Positions 16,435-25,110 of a stretch of DNA of 64,000 nt are shown here, in pieces. Location of the stretch: positions 62,001 through 126,000 of the forward strand of contig CAZKFM010000006.1 in the NCBI GenBank assembly GCA_964552195.1, given 5' to 3'. The DNA is from CAZKAP01 sp964552195 (GTDB lineage: Bacteria; Bacteroidota; Bacteroidia; Flavobacteriales; Flavobacteriaceae). Both the position numbers and the translations under genes were made by a program. Numbering within the stretch: the stretch's first letter is position 1; every line of letters begins with the position of its first letter. The notes beneath the pieces are model-generated. The model searched no databases. It was given only the letters and a program-made list of their open reading frames with translations, and was not told the DNA's origin.

Positions 16435-17670
16435 TTGATTATCGACCGTACCTTTTTTGGAATTGGTATAAGTTACCGTAAAGCCGACATGGCCGTCAGG
16501 GGTGATTACAGCCTATCGCAGGCCCAGCAATCCGAGTTACTGTCCCGGGCTGCAGGTCTCGGGCTGGAGAATGTACTCCTGCTGGTGACCTGTAACCGTA
16601 CCGAATTGTACGCACACGCAGACAATCCCTTCGAACTCGCCCAGCTGCTCTGCACCTTTACCAAAGGTGCCATTGAAGAGTTTCAGTCACATGCCTATTT
16701 CCTTAAAAATCGGGAAGCCGTCGATCATCTGTTTCGGGTGGGAACGGGACTGGACAGCCAGATTCTCGGGGACTTTGAAATCATCAGCCAATTGAAACAG
16801 GGCTTTCGACAGTCCAAACAGAACGGCCTGGTTAACCCTATGATGGAGCGGCTTTGCAACTCAGTGATCCAAGCCAGTAAACGCATCAAGAATGAGACGG
16901 GCCTCTCCTCTGGGGCCGCCTCCGTGTCTTTTGCCGCAGTCAAGTACATACTCGATTCGACCCACAACAAATCACCACTGAAGATCGTGCTTTTCGGCAC
17001 GGGCAAAATCGGTAAAAACACCTGCGAAAACCTGGTCAAGCAGAGCCCAGGGTCCGAGATCACACTGATAAACCGTACCCGGGAACGTGCAGAAAAACTG
17101 GGGATGCGATTCAACGTCCTGGTGGAGGACTACGGAAATCTTCCCTCGGCCATACGGGAAGCAGACGTCCTGGTGGTCGCGACAGGTGCCCAGAATCATA
17201 CCGTAGGCCCCGGGCTGATGCACATCAAGAAGCCCTTGCTGGTCCTTGACCTTTCCGTTCCCAACAATGTCGATGACAGCATAACCGAAAATCCCTATGT
17301 AAGTCTGGTACAACTCGATCAGCTGGCGAGGAGTACCGACGACACCCTGCAGGAACGGCAAAAGTTCATCCCCAAGGCAGAGGCCATTATCGATGAGATC
17401 AGTTCGGACTTCCTGAAATGGGTGGAAAACCGAAAATACGCCCCTCTTATTTCGGCACTGAAGAACCGGCTGAATGAACTCCGGGAGGAAGAAATTGACT
17501 TCCAGGCCCGCAAAACAGATGGTTTTAATCGCCAGCAGGCCGAAGTGCTTTCGGAGCGTCTGGTTCAGAAAATCACCAAGCAATTCGTGAATCACCTGAA
17601 GTCTGAGGACATCAACAGTGAGGAGAGCGCACTTTGGATACAACGAATTTTCCAGATTCAACTCGATTGA
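16435..17670 (+). CDS. hemA: Glutamyl-tRNA reductase
   Basis: First committed enzyme of C5-pathway tetrapyrrole synthesis: reduces glutamyl-tRNA to glutamate-1-semialdehyde with NADPH. The catalytic Cys53 lies in LLVTCNRTELYAH; the GTGLDSQILGDFEI block and the NADPH site VLFGTGKIGKN follow, then the C-terminal dimerisation helix. The start is TTG at 16435: the next ATG (residue 19) would remove the conserved GIGISYRKAD strand, and no ATG or GTG occurs further upstream in frame. 411 aa fits. First gene of the heme operon. Confidence 0.95.
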   Translation: MIIDRTFFGIGISYRKADMAVRGDYSLSQAQQSELLSRAAGLGLENVLLLVTCNRTELYAHADNPFELAQLLCTFTKGAIEEFQSHAYFLKNREAVDHLFRVGTGLDSQILGDFEIISQLKQGFRQSKQNGLVNPMMERLCNSVIQASKRIKNETGLSSGAASVSFAAVKYILDSTHNKSPLKIVLFGTGKIGKNTCENLVKQSPGSEITLINRTRERAEKLGMRFNVLVEDYGNLPSAIREADVLVVATGAQNHTVGPGLMHIKKPLLVLDLSVPNNVDDSITENPYVSLVQLDQLARSTDDTLQERQKFIPKAEAIIDEISSDFLKWVENRKYAPLISALKNRLNELREEEIDFQARKTDGFNRQQAEVLSERLVQKITKQFVNHLKSEDINSEESALWIQRIFQIQLD

Positions 17671-18572
17671 ACCCTGATTGCATTCGCATAGGAACACGGG
17701 AAAGTCCCCTGGCTCTTTGGCAGGCCGAGCAAGTAGCCGGGCGCCTGAGAGCGCTGCACACCCCTTGCGAACTGGTTCCCATACGGTCCCAGGGAGACCT
17801 CAACCTGGAAACGCCCCTCTATGAAATGGGCATCACCGGAATCTTTACCCGTTCCCTGGACATAGCCCTGCTCAACGGGGAGGTCGACATCGCGGTACAT
17901 TCCATGAAGGATGTCCCTACTCAACTGCCCCTGGGGCTCACCTCCTTTGCGATCCTGGAACGGGAAGATAGCCAGGATCTGGCCGTTCTCAAGTCAGACG
18001 CCCCTCTGCCCGAAGATGCCGTAGTGGCTACAGGCAGCCTGAGAAGGAGGGCCCAGTGGCTGAAACGGTATCCCGGGCATCAGGTAGTCGACCTGAGGGG
18101 CAACCTACAGACCCGGTTGTCCAAACTGGAGACGCAGCCCTGGCATGCGGCCCTGTTCGCCAAGGCCGGACTGGAGCGCATGGGCATCCAGCCAGAATTC
18201 TACCTCCCTTTGGATTGGATGATGCCCGCTCCCGCCCAGGGCGCCATACTCGTGGTGGGCAGGGAAGAGGACTGGGATAAATATCAAACGGTATTTAATG
18301 AAATCAATCATGCGGAAACCCAAAACTGCGTTGAGCTCGAGCGGTCCTTTCTCAGAGAACTGGAAGGCGGTTGTACCGCTCCCATTGGCGCCCTCGCCCA
18401 GATTCGGGATGGAGAGCTGGAATTCCGGGGTGGGCTTTATGCCACCGACGGCAGCCAGTCTGTAGAGATTTACCGTAGGGTTCATATGGAAGAGGTGCAT
18501 ACGGAAATGGCTCAGGAGTGGGCGCGTTCCCTGCTTGAACAGGGGGGAGACCGCATCATGCAATTACTCTGA
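17667..18572 (+). CDS. hemC: Porphobilinogen deaminase (hydroxymethylbilane synthase)
   Basis: Joins four porphobilinogens into hydroxymethylbilane. CIRIGTRESPLALWQAEQV is the standard N-terminus, HSMKDVPTQLP the active-site block, and EGGCTAPIGALA carries the Cys that binds the dipyrromethane cofactor. The likely start is TTG at 17667, overlapping the hemA stop as TTGA, giving 301 aa; another in-frame TTG at 17634 would lengthen the leader and overlap hemA by 37 bases. No ATG is available near either. Confidence 0.92.
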   Translation: MNPDCIRIGTRESPLALWQAEQVAGRLRALHTPCELVPIRSQGDLNLETPLYEMGITGIFTRSLDIALLNGEVDIAVHSMKDVPTQLPLGLTSFAILEREDSQDLAVLKSDAPLPEDAVVATGSLRRRAQWLKRYPGHQVVDLRGNLQTRLSKLETQPWHAALFAKAGLERMGIQPEFYLPLDWMMPAPAQGAILVVGREEDWDKYQTVFNEINHAETQNCVELERSFLRELEGGCTAPIGALAQIRDGELEFRGGLYATDGSQSVEIYRRVHMEEVHTEMAQEWARSLLEQGGDRIMQLL

Positions 18573-18573
18573 C

Positions 18574-19269
18574 ATGCCCGTATCGGTACTATCCACCCGG
18601 GTCCTGGAGGACCACCGAATAGAACGACTCCGCAAGGCCGGCATCGAACTCACTCAGTACGATGCCCTGAGTTTTGAGGAAGTGCTGCATCCGCAAACAC
18701 TGGCTCAGGTACCCAAAGAAGCCATCCTGATTTTCAGCAGCGGGCGGGCAGTAGAGGCATACGGCCGCTATTTTCGTCAAGACCGTCGGAAGTTACCCGA
18801 CAGAGCCTATTGTGTGGGCGAGACCACGGCCGGCAAATTGGAAAGCCTTGGATTGATCGCTATAGGAGTGTGCCCCAACGCGACAAAGCTGGCCCAAATG
18901 ATCTGCCGGGAACAACCGGAAGCACCCCTGGTTTTTCTGAGTGGTAACCTGCGCAGGGACGAGATTCCAAAAGGACTTAAGAATTGCGGACTCGCCCTTA
19001 AAGAGCTCCCGGCTTATACTACCGCGTTCAACGAGAGGGAATTCAACACCAAGTTCCACGTCCTGCTTTTCTTTAGTCCTTCCGGCGTTCGTAGCTTTAC
19101 ACGAGCGAACGAACTGGGTGAAGCCACGCTATTTTGTCTGGGTAATACCACGGCAGAAGAAGCCCGGCGATTTAGCCAGCGCATCGTTACCGCCCCGGAA
19201 CCCAATATTGACCTGATGCTGGACCTTGTAGTAGACCGGCTTAAGAATAGTGAACATACCGATGATTAA
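18574..19269 (+). CDS. hemD: Uroporphyrinogen-III synthase
   Basis: Closes and isomerises hydroxymethylbilane to uroporphyrinogen III. The sequence is divergent, as usual for HemD, but the two-lobed Rossmann-like pattern is clear: STRVLEDHRIERLRKAGIE at the start, IFSSGRAVEAY, then FLSGNLRRDEIP and FFSPSGVRSF with FCLGNTTAEEARR. ATG at 18574 is one base after the hemC stop and gives 231 aa. Position between hemC and hemE confirms the assignment. Confidence 0.9.
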   Translation: MPVSVLSTRVLEDHRIERLRKAGIELTQYDALSFEEVLHPQTLAQVPKEAILIFSSGRAVEAYGRYFRQDRRKLPDRAYCVGETTAGKLESLGLIAIGVCPNATKLAQMICREQPEAPLVFLSGNLRRDEIPKGLKNCGLALKELPAYTTAFNEREFNTKFHVLLFFSPSGVRSFTRANELGEATLFCLGNTTAEEARRFSQRIVTAPEPNIDLMLDLVVDRLKNSEHTDD

Positions 19270-20287
19270 GAACGATTTATACCTCAGAGCCCTGAGAGGC
19301 GAGTATGTGGAACGCCCACCGGTATGGATGATGCGTCAGGCAGGTCGCTACCTTCCTGAATTCATGGAGCTCAAGGAGAAATACGATTTCTTCACCCGTT
19401 GTCAGACTCCGGAACTCGCAGCAGAAATCACCCTGCAGCCGATTGAACGCTACGCTCCGGACGCAGCCATAATCTTCAGCGACATCCTGGTGGTGCCACA
19501 GGCCATGGGGATTGATGTTCAGATGGTTCCCGGCACCGGACCCTTTGTGCCCCAACCCATCCGAAGCCGTGCCGATGTCGCCCGAATCGAAATCCCTGAT
19601 GTGGAGGAAGAACTCTCCTACGTATACCAGGCCATTGAACTTACGCTGAAAGGGCTCGACAACCGGGTTCCCCTGATCGGGTTTGCAGGATCTCCCTGGA
19701 CCATATTCTGCTATGTGGTACAGGGGCAGGGCAGCAAGAATTTTGACATCGCCAAGGCCTTCGCCTTTAGCGAAAGCGGCGCCGCACTGGATCTGCTGCA
19801 GAAGATCACAGAGACCACCCTGGCATACCTGAAACGCAAAGTGCGTTCGGGCGTTCATGCCATTCAGATATTTGATTCCTGGGGCGGTCTGCTCGATCCG
19901 GCCCATTACAATCAGTATTCCCTGCCCTTTATCAAACAGCTGGTAGACGGGCTCAAGGATGAAATTCCCGTGATTGTCTTCGCCAAGGGGTGCTGGTACG
20001 CCCTGGAAGACATGTCTGGCATTGGAGCACAGGCCCTGGGCGTGGACTGGACCTGTTCCCCTGCCTGGGCCCGCAAACTGACGGGAGACAGCATCACCCT
20101 GCAGGGCAATCTGGACCCGTCCATACTGCTGAGCAGCATGGATGAAATCCGAGAACAGACCGAGGCCATGATACGGGGTTTTGGTACTCAGAGGTATATT
20201 GCTAATTTGGGACATGGCATACTGCCTAATGTCCCCCTGGAGCATGCCGAGGCCTTTTTTGAAACCGTCAAGAACTTTAAGGAATGA
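19262..20287 (+). CDS. hemE: Uroporphyrinogen decarboxylase
   Basis: Removes four carboxyl groups from uroporphyrinogen III to give coproporphyrinogen III. PPVWMMRQAGRYLPEF is the invariant N-terminal motif and GFAGSPWTIFCYVVQG the second. ATG at 19262 (MIKNDLYLRALRG, 341 aa) matches homologues and overlaps the hemD stop by 8 bases. The C-terminus (IANLGHGILPNVP) is complete. Confidence 0.95.
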   Translation: MIKNDLYLRALRGEYVERPPVWMMRQAGRYLPEFMELKEKYDFFTRCQTPELAAEITLQPIERYAPDAAIIFSDILVVPQAMGIDVQMVPGTGPFVPQPIRSRADVARIEIPDVEEELSYVYQAIELTLKGLDNRVPLIGFAGSPWTIFCYVVQGQGSKNFDIAKAFAFSESGAALDLLQKITETTLAYLKRKVRSGVHAIQIFDSWGGLLDPAHYNQYSLPFIKQLVDGLKDEIPVIVFAKGCWYALEDMSGIGAQALGVDWTCSPAWARKLTGDSITLQGNLDPSILLSSMDEIREQTEAMIRGFGTQRYIANLGHGILPNVPLEHAEAFFETVKNFKE

Positions 20288-20784
20288 GCGTGATTTCCTC
20301 CCTGAAAAAGGTTAGCCCCAAAAACCTGATTAAACTGGTCGGCCTGGTTTTATCCCGCCCTCTGTTCGCTTTGCCCACCCTAAAAGCTACCCGGGAATGC
20401 ATCGCTATCTGCGATCAGTACTTCGGACGCAAGCATATGGAAAACGGCCCGGCTAATGCCTTTCGACACGCACTCTGGAATATCCTTATCGCTCGCAGGT
20501 GCTCCCGCTGGACCTCGGATATAGATGTGTTGCTGCAGTGGGCCGAGCGCGTCACCGATTGGCACGAGGACACCTTCCCCAACCCGGTATCGGCACGCAT
20601 CATGGACCTTCACAACAATCGCATAGGTAGGGATATCTTTCGCCATAACCCGGGTCTGCACGTTCAGGAATACATCGATCTGCTCCTCAGCATGAAGGGT
20701 CAGGCTATGCGCCTGACCAAGTTTTTCATACCGGAAAGCTGTACCGATTGTATGGTTTACCTGAAAGAAACCTCCGAAGCATGA
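20284..20784 (+). CDS. DUF6973-like protein inside the heme operon
   Basis: 166-aa protein of unknown function with overlaps of 4 bases on both sides (ATGA with hemE, ATGA with hemF), so it is translationally coupled to heme genes. The conserved core has NAFRHALWN (about 58-66), a central WHEDTFPN and DLHNNRIGRDIF, a His/Asp/Asn-rich pattern that could bind a metal or act as a hydrolase. Two Cys near the C-terminus (CTDC). Family assignment to DUF6973 is from recalled motif shape. A role in tetrapyrrole handling is suggested only by position. Confidence 0.75.
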   Translation: MSVISSLKKVSPKNLIKLVGLVLSRPLFALPTLKATRECIAICDQYFGRKHMENGPANAFRHALWNILIARRCSRWTSDIDVLLQWAERVTDWHEDTFPNPVSARIMDLHNNRIGRDIFRHNPGLHVQEYIDLLLSMKGQAMRLTKFFIPESCTDCMVYLKETSEA

Positions 20785-21683
20785 AGGAAGAATTCAGTTC
20801 GTACATCGAGGACCTTCAGGACCGAATAACCAAGCGACTGGAAGTACTCGACGGAAGAGGTAAATTCCGTCAGGACTACTGGGAGCGAGAAGGCGGAGGG
20901 GGCGGACGAACCCGGGTAATCGAGAACGGGGGGGTCTTCGAGAAAGGCGGAGTGAATATCTCCAAAGTGCACGGGGATCTGCCCGAGAGCATGCAGAATT
21001 ATTTTGGCGTCAGTGACGCGCGTTTTTTCGCCTGCGGCCTGAGCCTGGTTCTCCACCCACGCAACCCCAGAGTCCCGACCGTGCATGCCAATTATCGGTA
21101 TTTCGAACTGTACGGGCCGGACGGCTCCCTCAAAGACCAGTGGTTCGGAGGAGGTCAGGACCTGACTCCCTACTACCTTTACGAAGAAGATGCCCAGCAT
21201 TTCCATAGGGTTTGCAAAGAAGCCTGCGACCGTCACGATCCCGATTTCTATACCGCCTATAAGAAACGCTGCGATGAATACTTCTGGAACGCCCACAGGA
21301 ATGAGGCGCGAGGAGTTGGGGGCCTGTTCTTCGATTACCTGCGTCCCATTGAAGAGCGATCTGCGCAGGACTGGTACAACTTCGTGACCGAGGTCGGTGA
21401 CAGCTTTCTACAGTCCTATGTGCCCATAGCCGAAAGACGTAAAGACCTACCCTACACCCGCAAGGAACGCAGGTGGCAGGAGATCCGCAGAGGCCGATAC
21501 GTCGAGTTTAACCTGGTGCACGACAAGGGTACCCTGTTTGGGCTCAGAACTAACGGCCGCATTGAAAGCATACTGATGAGCCTGCCTCCCAGGGTTCAAT
21601 GGGCCTATGATTTTAAGCCCAAGCCCAACAGTCCCGAAGCTGACTTACTCGACGTCTTAACCCAACCGCGAGTTTGGGCTTAA
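20781..21683 (+). CDS. hemF: Oxygen-dependent coproporphyrinogen-III oxidase
   Basis: Oxidatively decarboxylates coproporphyrinogen III to protoporphyrinogen IX using O2. GGGGGRTRVIENGGVFEKGGVN, WFGGGQDLTPYY and the C-terminal GRYVEFNLVHDKGT blocks are diagnostic. ATG at 20781 overlaps the preceding stop as ATGA and gives 300 aa; a longer frame from 20748 is not supported. The presence of HemF marks an aerobic, protoporphyrin-dependent pathway that needs HemJ and HemH, both encoded in this window. Confidence 0.95.
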   Translation: MKEEFSSYIEDLQDRITKRLEVLDGRGKFRQDYWEREGGGGGRTRVIENGGVFEKGGVNISKVHGDLPESMQNYFGVSDARFFACGLSLVLHPRNPRVPTVHANYRYFELYGPDGSLKDQWFGGGQDLTPYYLYEEDAQHFHRVCKEACDRHDPDFYTAYKKRCDEYFWNAHRNEARGVGGLFFDYLRPIEERSAQDWYNFVTEVGDSFLQSYVPIAERRKDLPYTRKERRWQEIRRGRYVEFNLVHDKGTLFGLRTNGRIESILMSLPPRVQWAYDFKPKPNSPEADLLDVLTQPRVWA

Positions 21684-21739
21684 CCCTCAAAACACTATTA
21701 TATACCAATCGTTATTAACTTAGTTACTCTCCCTTTCTC

Positions 21740-22528
21740 ATGAACATTCCCCTCTATCAGGTCGATGCGTTTACCCTTGAACTCTTCCGAGGAAACCCGG
21801 CAGCCGTATGTGTGCTGGAAAGCCCGATTGATTCCGGTTTGATGCAGCGTATCGCAGCGGAGAACAACCTGTCGGAAACCGCCTTCGTTTATCCCGAGGG
21901 TAGAGATTTCGGCATACGCTGGTTTACTCCCAAGGTTGAGGTCGAACTCTGCGGACATGCCACCCTGGCCACGGCCTTCGCACTCTGGGAATGCGAGGGT
22001 TACACCCTAGAGTTGCTCAGATTCAGATCCCTGGAAAGGGGAACCCTGACCGTACGCAAAATGAATGACGGTTCCCTGCAGCTCGACTTCCCCTCGGATC
22101 CGGTTAGCGAGGTGACCCCACCCGAAAATACCGGAGTCGTCATGGGAATATGGCCAGAATCGGCCATGCGAAGCAGCACTGACTTGCTGCTCATATACAG
22201 TAGGGAGGAGGACATCCGTGCGCTGAAGCCGGATTTCTTGCGTATGGGACTATGGGACTATCGCGGAATCATCACCACCGCACCGGGCAATGAGGTAGAC
22301 TTCGTCTCGCGTTTCTTCGGTCCCGCTGTGGGGATCAATGAGGATCCGGTGACGGGTTCGGCTCACTGTGCCCTGGTACCCTACTGGTCTGATGTACTGA
22401 ACAAGGACAGGCTGAGGGCACGGCAACTCTCTGAGCGCTTGGGCGAGCTGACGGGCATAATGGAAGGAGATCGGGTACTTTTAAATGGAAATGCAGTGCT
22501 GTACCTTAGTGGAACCATAAAAATATAA
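21740..22528 (+). CDS. PhzF family isomerase/epimerase
   Basis: 262-aa member of the PhzF (diaminopimelate-epimerase fold) family. The opening LYQVDAFTLELFRGNPAAVC and the catalytic Glu in NNLSETAFV are present, as is the second-half motif DPVTGSAHCAL. Members isomerise or lactonise varied small molecules and most are uncharacterised. It sits 56 bases after hemF and 9 bases before hemB in the same direction, so it may be co-expressed with heme genes; no link to tetrapyrrole chemistry is known to me. Confidence 0.88.
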   Translation: MNIPLYQVDAFTLELFRGNPAAVCVLESPIDSGLMQRIAAENNLSETAFVYPEGRDFGIRWFTPKVEVELCGHATLATAFALWECEGYTLELLRFRSLERGTLTVRKMNDGSLQLDFPSDPVSEVTPPENTGVVMGIWPESAMRSSTDLLLIYSREEDIRALKPDFLRMGLWDYRGIITTAPGNEVDFVSRFFGPAVGINEDPVTGSAHCALVPYWSDVLNKDRLRARQLSERLGELTGIMEGDRVLLNGNAVLYLSGTIKI

Positions 22529-22537
22529 CAGGCCTAT

Positions 22538-23524
22538 ATGTATCCTCTACAAAGACATCGCCGGATGCGGAGTTCCGCGGCCATACGGTCACTCGTTCGG
22601 GAGTGCCGTCTCAGTCCGGACGACTTTTTGGTTCCCCTTTTTGTGACCGAAGGAGCCGGGACCCGGGAAGCCATAGCCTCCATGCCCGGGCAATACCGAA
22701 TAGGGCTGGACGAGCTGCGGAAGGAGATTAAAGCTATCCACGACCTGGGACTCAAGGCCGTTTTACTTTTCGCCAAGGTGCCGGATGAACTCAAAAATCC
22801 CGAAGGCAGTGAGGCGTTGAACACACATGGACTGATGCAGCGAGCCATACAGGTCGTCAAGGAAACCTGTCCTGACATACTGGTATTCACCGATGTCGCC
22901 CTGGACCCCTATTCCTCCTTCGGGCACGACGGACTGGTTCAGTCGGGCTATGTGGTCAATGACCAGACCGCGGATATCCTGGCACAGATGGCCCTCTCAC
23001 ACGCCCGTGCAGGTGCGGACGTGGTCGCTCCGAGCGATATGATGGATGGCAGGGTGCTACGGATCCGGGAAGCTTTGGAAAGCGGGGGGTTCCACCGTAC
23101 GGGCATCATGAGTTATACGGCCAAGTACGCCAGTGCCTTTTACGGCCCCTTTCGACAGGCCCTGGATTCCGCACCGGTAAACGGCGAAAACATTCCTGAA
23201 GACAAGGCGTCCTACCAGATGGATATCGCCAATCGCAGAGAGGCTATGCGAGAGGCAGTTAGCGACCTGGAAGAGGGGGCGGATATACTCATGGTAAAAC
23301 CCGGTATTGCCTACCTCGATATCGTCTCGGACCTGCGTTCGCATACCGACTCGCCCATTGCGGTTTATCAGGTTTCGGGAGAATACGCCATGGTACACGC
23401 TGCCGCGGAGAAGGGCTGGCTGGACCGGGAGGCCGTTATGCTTGAACAACTCATGGCCTTTAAGAGGGCCGGAGCGGACATCATCGCGAGTTATTTCGCC
23501 AAGGATTGTGCCGCGATTCTTTAG
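22538..23524 (+). CDS. hemB: Delta-aminolevulinic acid dehydratase (porphobilinogen synthase), Mg-type
   Basis: Condenses two aminolevulinates to porphobilinogen. Active-site lysines are Lys196 (SYTAKYASAFYGPFR) and Lys254 (LMVKPG). At the metal loop the sequence is TDVALDPYSSFGHDG: the Cys ligands of zinc enzymes are replaced by Ala121, Asp123 and Asp131, the pattern of the magnesium-using Pseudomonas-type enzymes. Length 328 aa. It starts 9 bases after phzF and probably ends the extended hem transcript or is followed closely by the CNNM gene (30-base gap). Confidence 0.95.
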   Translation: MYPLQRHRRMRSSAAIRSLVRECRLSPDDFLVPLFVTEGAGTREAIASMPGQYRIGLDELRKEIKAIHDLGLKAVLLFAKVPDELKNPEGSEALNTHGLMQRAIQVVKETCPDILVFTDVALDPYSSFGHDGLVQSGYVVNDQTADILAQMALSHARAGADVVAPSDMMDGRVLRIREALESGGFHRTGIMSYTAKYASAFYGPFRQALDSAPVNGENIPEDKASYQMDIANRREAMREAVSDLEEGADILMVKPGIAYLDIVSDLRSHTDSPIAVYQVSGEYAMVHAAAEKGWLDREAVMLEQLMAFKRAGADIIASYFAKDCAAIL

Positions 23525-23554
23525 AATATTTACCTTGCAACAAACTACGCATCG

Positions 23555-24670
23555 ATGGGGTTACTGATCTTCTATGCCCTCGTATCCATACTGCTGTCTT
23601 TCCTGTGTTCCGTATTAGAAGCTGTCCTGCTCAGCATCACCCCTACCTATATTAGTGCTAAACTCCAGGAGGGCAGGGCCTTTGCGCGAAAACTGGAAAC
23701 GTTAAAATACGACATCGACCAACCGCTGATCGCCATCCTCACGCTCAACACGGTTGCCCATACCGTGGGTGCCATCCTCGTCGGGGTTCAGGCGGGACAC
23801 GCCTATGCCGAGCTCTTTCCCGAATCCGCTTCCCAGGAAATCTTCGAGGGTTCAGGCGTTTCCAAAGACAGTTTCGTCGGCTACGTCTCTGCAGTCATGA
23901 CCGTCCTGATCCTGGTGGTCTCCGAGATCATTCCCAAAACCATAGGAGCCCGATTCTGGAAGAAACTGGCTCCTCCCACGGCCACCATGCTCCAGCTGAT
24001 GGTAGCCTTCTTGAAGTACACCGGACTGCTCTGGGTGCTGCGCCTGTTTACCCGGCTGATCGGCTCGGACGGGATTCATGCCGGGGTAATGAGCCGGGAG
24101 GAAATTACAGTAATGACCGACATGGCCGAAGAGGAAGGCGTCGTTGAGGCCTCAGAGTCCAGAGTCATCAAGAATCTGCTGACTTTCGATGCCATATTTG
24201 CCAAAGATATCATGACGCCCCGTACGGTCATGACCACAGCCGAAAGCGGGCTGACCATCAAGGAATTCTACGACCTGTTCCCCACCATTCCGTTTTCCCG
24301 CATCCCGATATATACAGACACTCCCGACCACTTCATAGGCTACGTCCTCCGCACCCAGGTATTGGAAAGCCTGTTGCAGGACAGAGGTGACGAACCCCTG
24401 GAGGGCATTAGCCGGGAACTCCTCATTACCGAGAGGGACACCCCCATCGCACTGCTCTTCGAAACCTTCATTTCCGGAAAGGAGCACATCGCTCTGGTAG
24501 TAGACGAATACGGTAGTGTAAGCGGACTGGTCACCATGGAAGACATCATCGAAACCCTACTGGGTCTTGAAATCATGGATGAGAGTGATCAGGACGAAGA
24601 CCTGCAGGTTCTGGCCAGAAAGAACTGGGAGGATCGCGCCCGTGCCCGGGGAATCATCAAAGAAGAGTGA
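23555..24670 (+). CDS. CNNM/DUF21-CBS membrane transporter, short form
   Basis: 371-aa protein with an N-terminal DUF21 membrane domain (first helices from residue 2, VLEAVLLSITPTYI) and a cytosolic pair of CBS domains (about 195-340; DIMTPRTVM and LVVDEYGSVSGLVTMEDIIETLLG). CNNM/CorC proteins export or sense Mg2+ and related divalent ions. The C-terminal CorC_HlyC domain found in most bacterial relatives is absent: the chain ends soon after CBS2. The end is natural rather than frameshifted. Confidence 0.87.
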   Translation: MGLLIFYALVSILLSFLCSVLEAVLLSITPTYISAKLQEGRAFARKLETLKYDIDQPLIAILTLNTVAHTVGAILVGVQAGHAYAELFPESASQEIFEGSGVSKDSFVGYVSAVMTVLILVVSEIIPKTIGARFWKKLAPPTATMLQLMVAFLKYTGLLWVLRLFTRLIGSDGIHAGVMSREEITVMTDMAEEEGVVEASESRVIKNLLTFDAIFAKDIMTPRTVMTTAESGLTIKEFYDLFPTIPFSRIPIYTDTPDHFIGYVLRTQVLESLLQDRGDEPLEGISRELLITERDTPIALLFETFISGKEHIALVVDEYGSVSGLVTMEDIIETLLGLEIMDESDQDEDLQVLARKNWEDRARARGIIKEE

Positions 24671-24728
24671 GACGAAGAAGGCGGTGACGCACCTTCGGCC
24701 GAAGAAGATTCGGCCAGTTCGTAACCCT

Positions 24729-25088
24729 ATGAAAGAGATCATTGCAACTATTCCCGTTTTGCCCTCTCAGGACATTGATCGCGATGTTTCCTGGTACGAG
24801 GAAAAAACCGGGTTCCTCAAGACATTCGGGGATTCCATGTACGCCGGCCTGAGCAGGGGTGGGCAGGAATTCCATTTGCAGTGGCATGCCGACACCCCGG
24901 ACGACCCCCTTCTGGGAGGATCGGTTGTCCGGTTTTTCGTTCCCGATATACTCCCCTTCTTCGAGGAATTCTGTAACAGAAAGACCATTAACCCCGATCA
25001 ACTCAGAAAAAACACCCCCTGGGGCACCCATGAATTTGGCTTCTACGACCTCAACGGTAACGCCATCTTCTTCGTGCAAGACACCTGA
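24729..25088 (+). CDS. VOC superfamily (glyoxalase/bleomycin-resistance-like) protein
   Basis: 119-aa single VOC module. It starts with IATIPVLPSQDIDRDVSWYEEKTGF, the usual first beta-alpha unit in which the protein faces a small molecule, and ends with EFGFYDLNGNAIFFVQDT, the classic 'D.dGN.i.f.e' closing strand. ATG at 24729 is chosen; the frame is open further upstream but lacks family similarity and would overlap the CNNM gene. Bleomycin-binding or general metabolite-binding roles are both possible. It converges with the endonuclease gene. Confidence 0.8.
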   Translation: MKEIIATIPVLPSQDIDRDVSWYEEKTGFLKTFGDSMYAGLSRGGQEFHLQWHADTPDDPLLGGSVVRFFVPDILPFFEEFCNRKTINPDQLRKNTPWGTHEFGFYDLNGNAIFFVQDT

Positions 25089-25110
25089 ACTAGCGGCCTT
25101 CCTTTTCGGG

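Noticed and set aside
19277..20245. Open frame of 322 codons antisense to hemE
   Set aside because: HemE is unmistakable on the other strand; the antisense frame shows no family or promoter.
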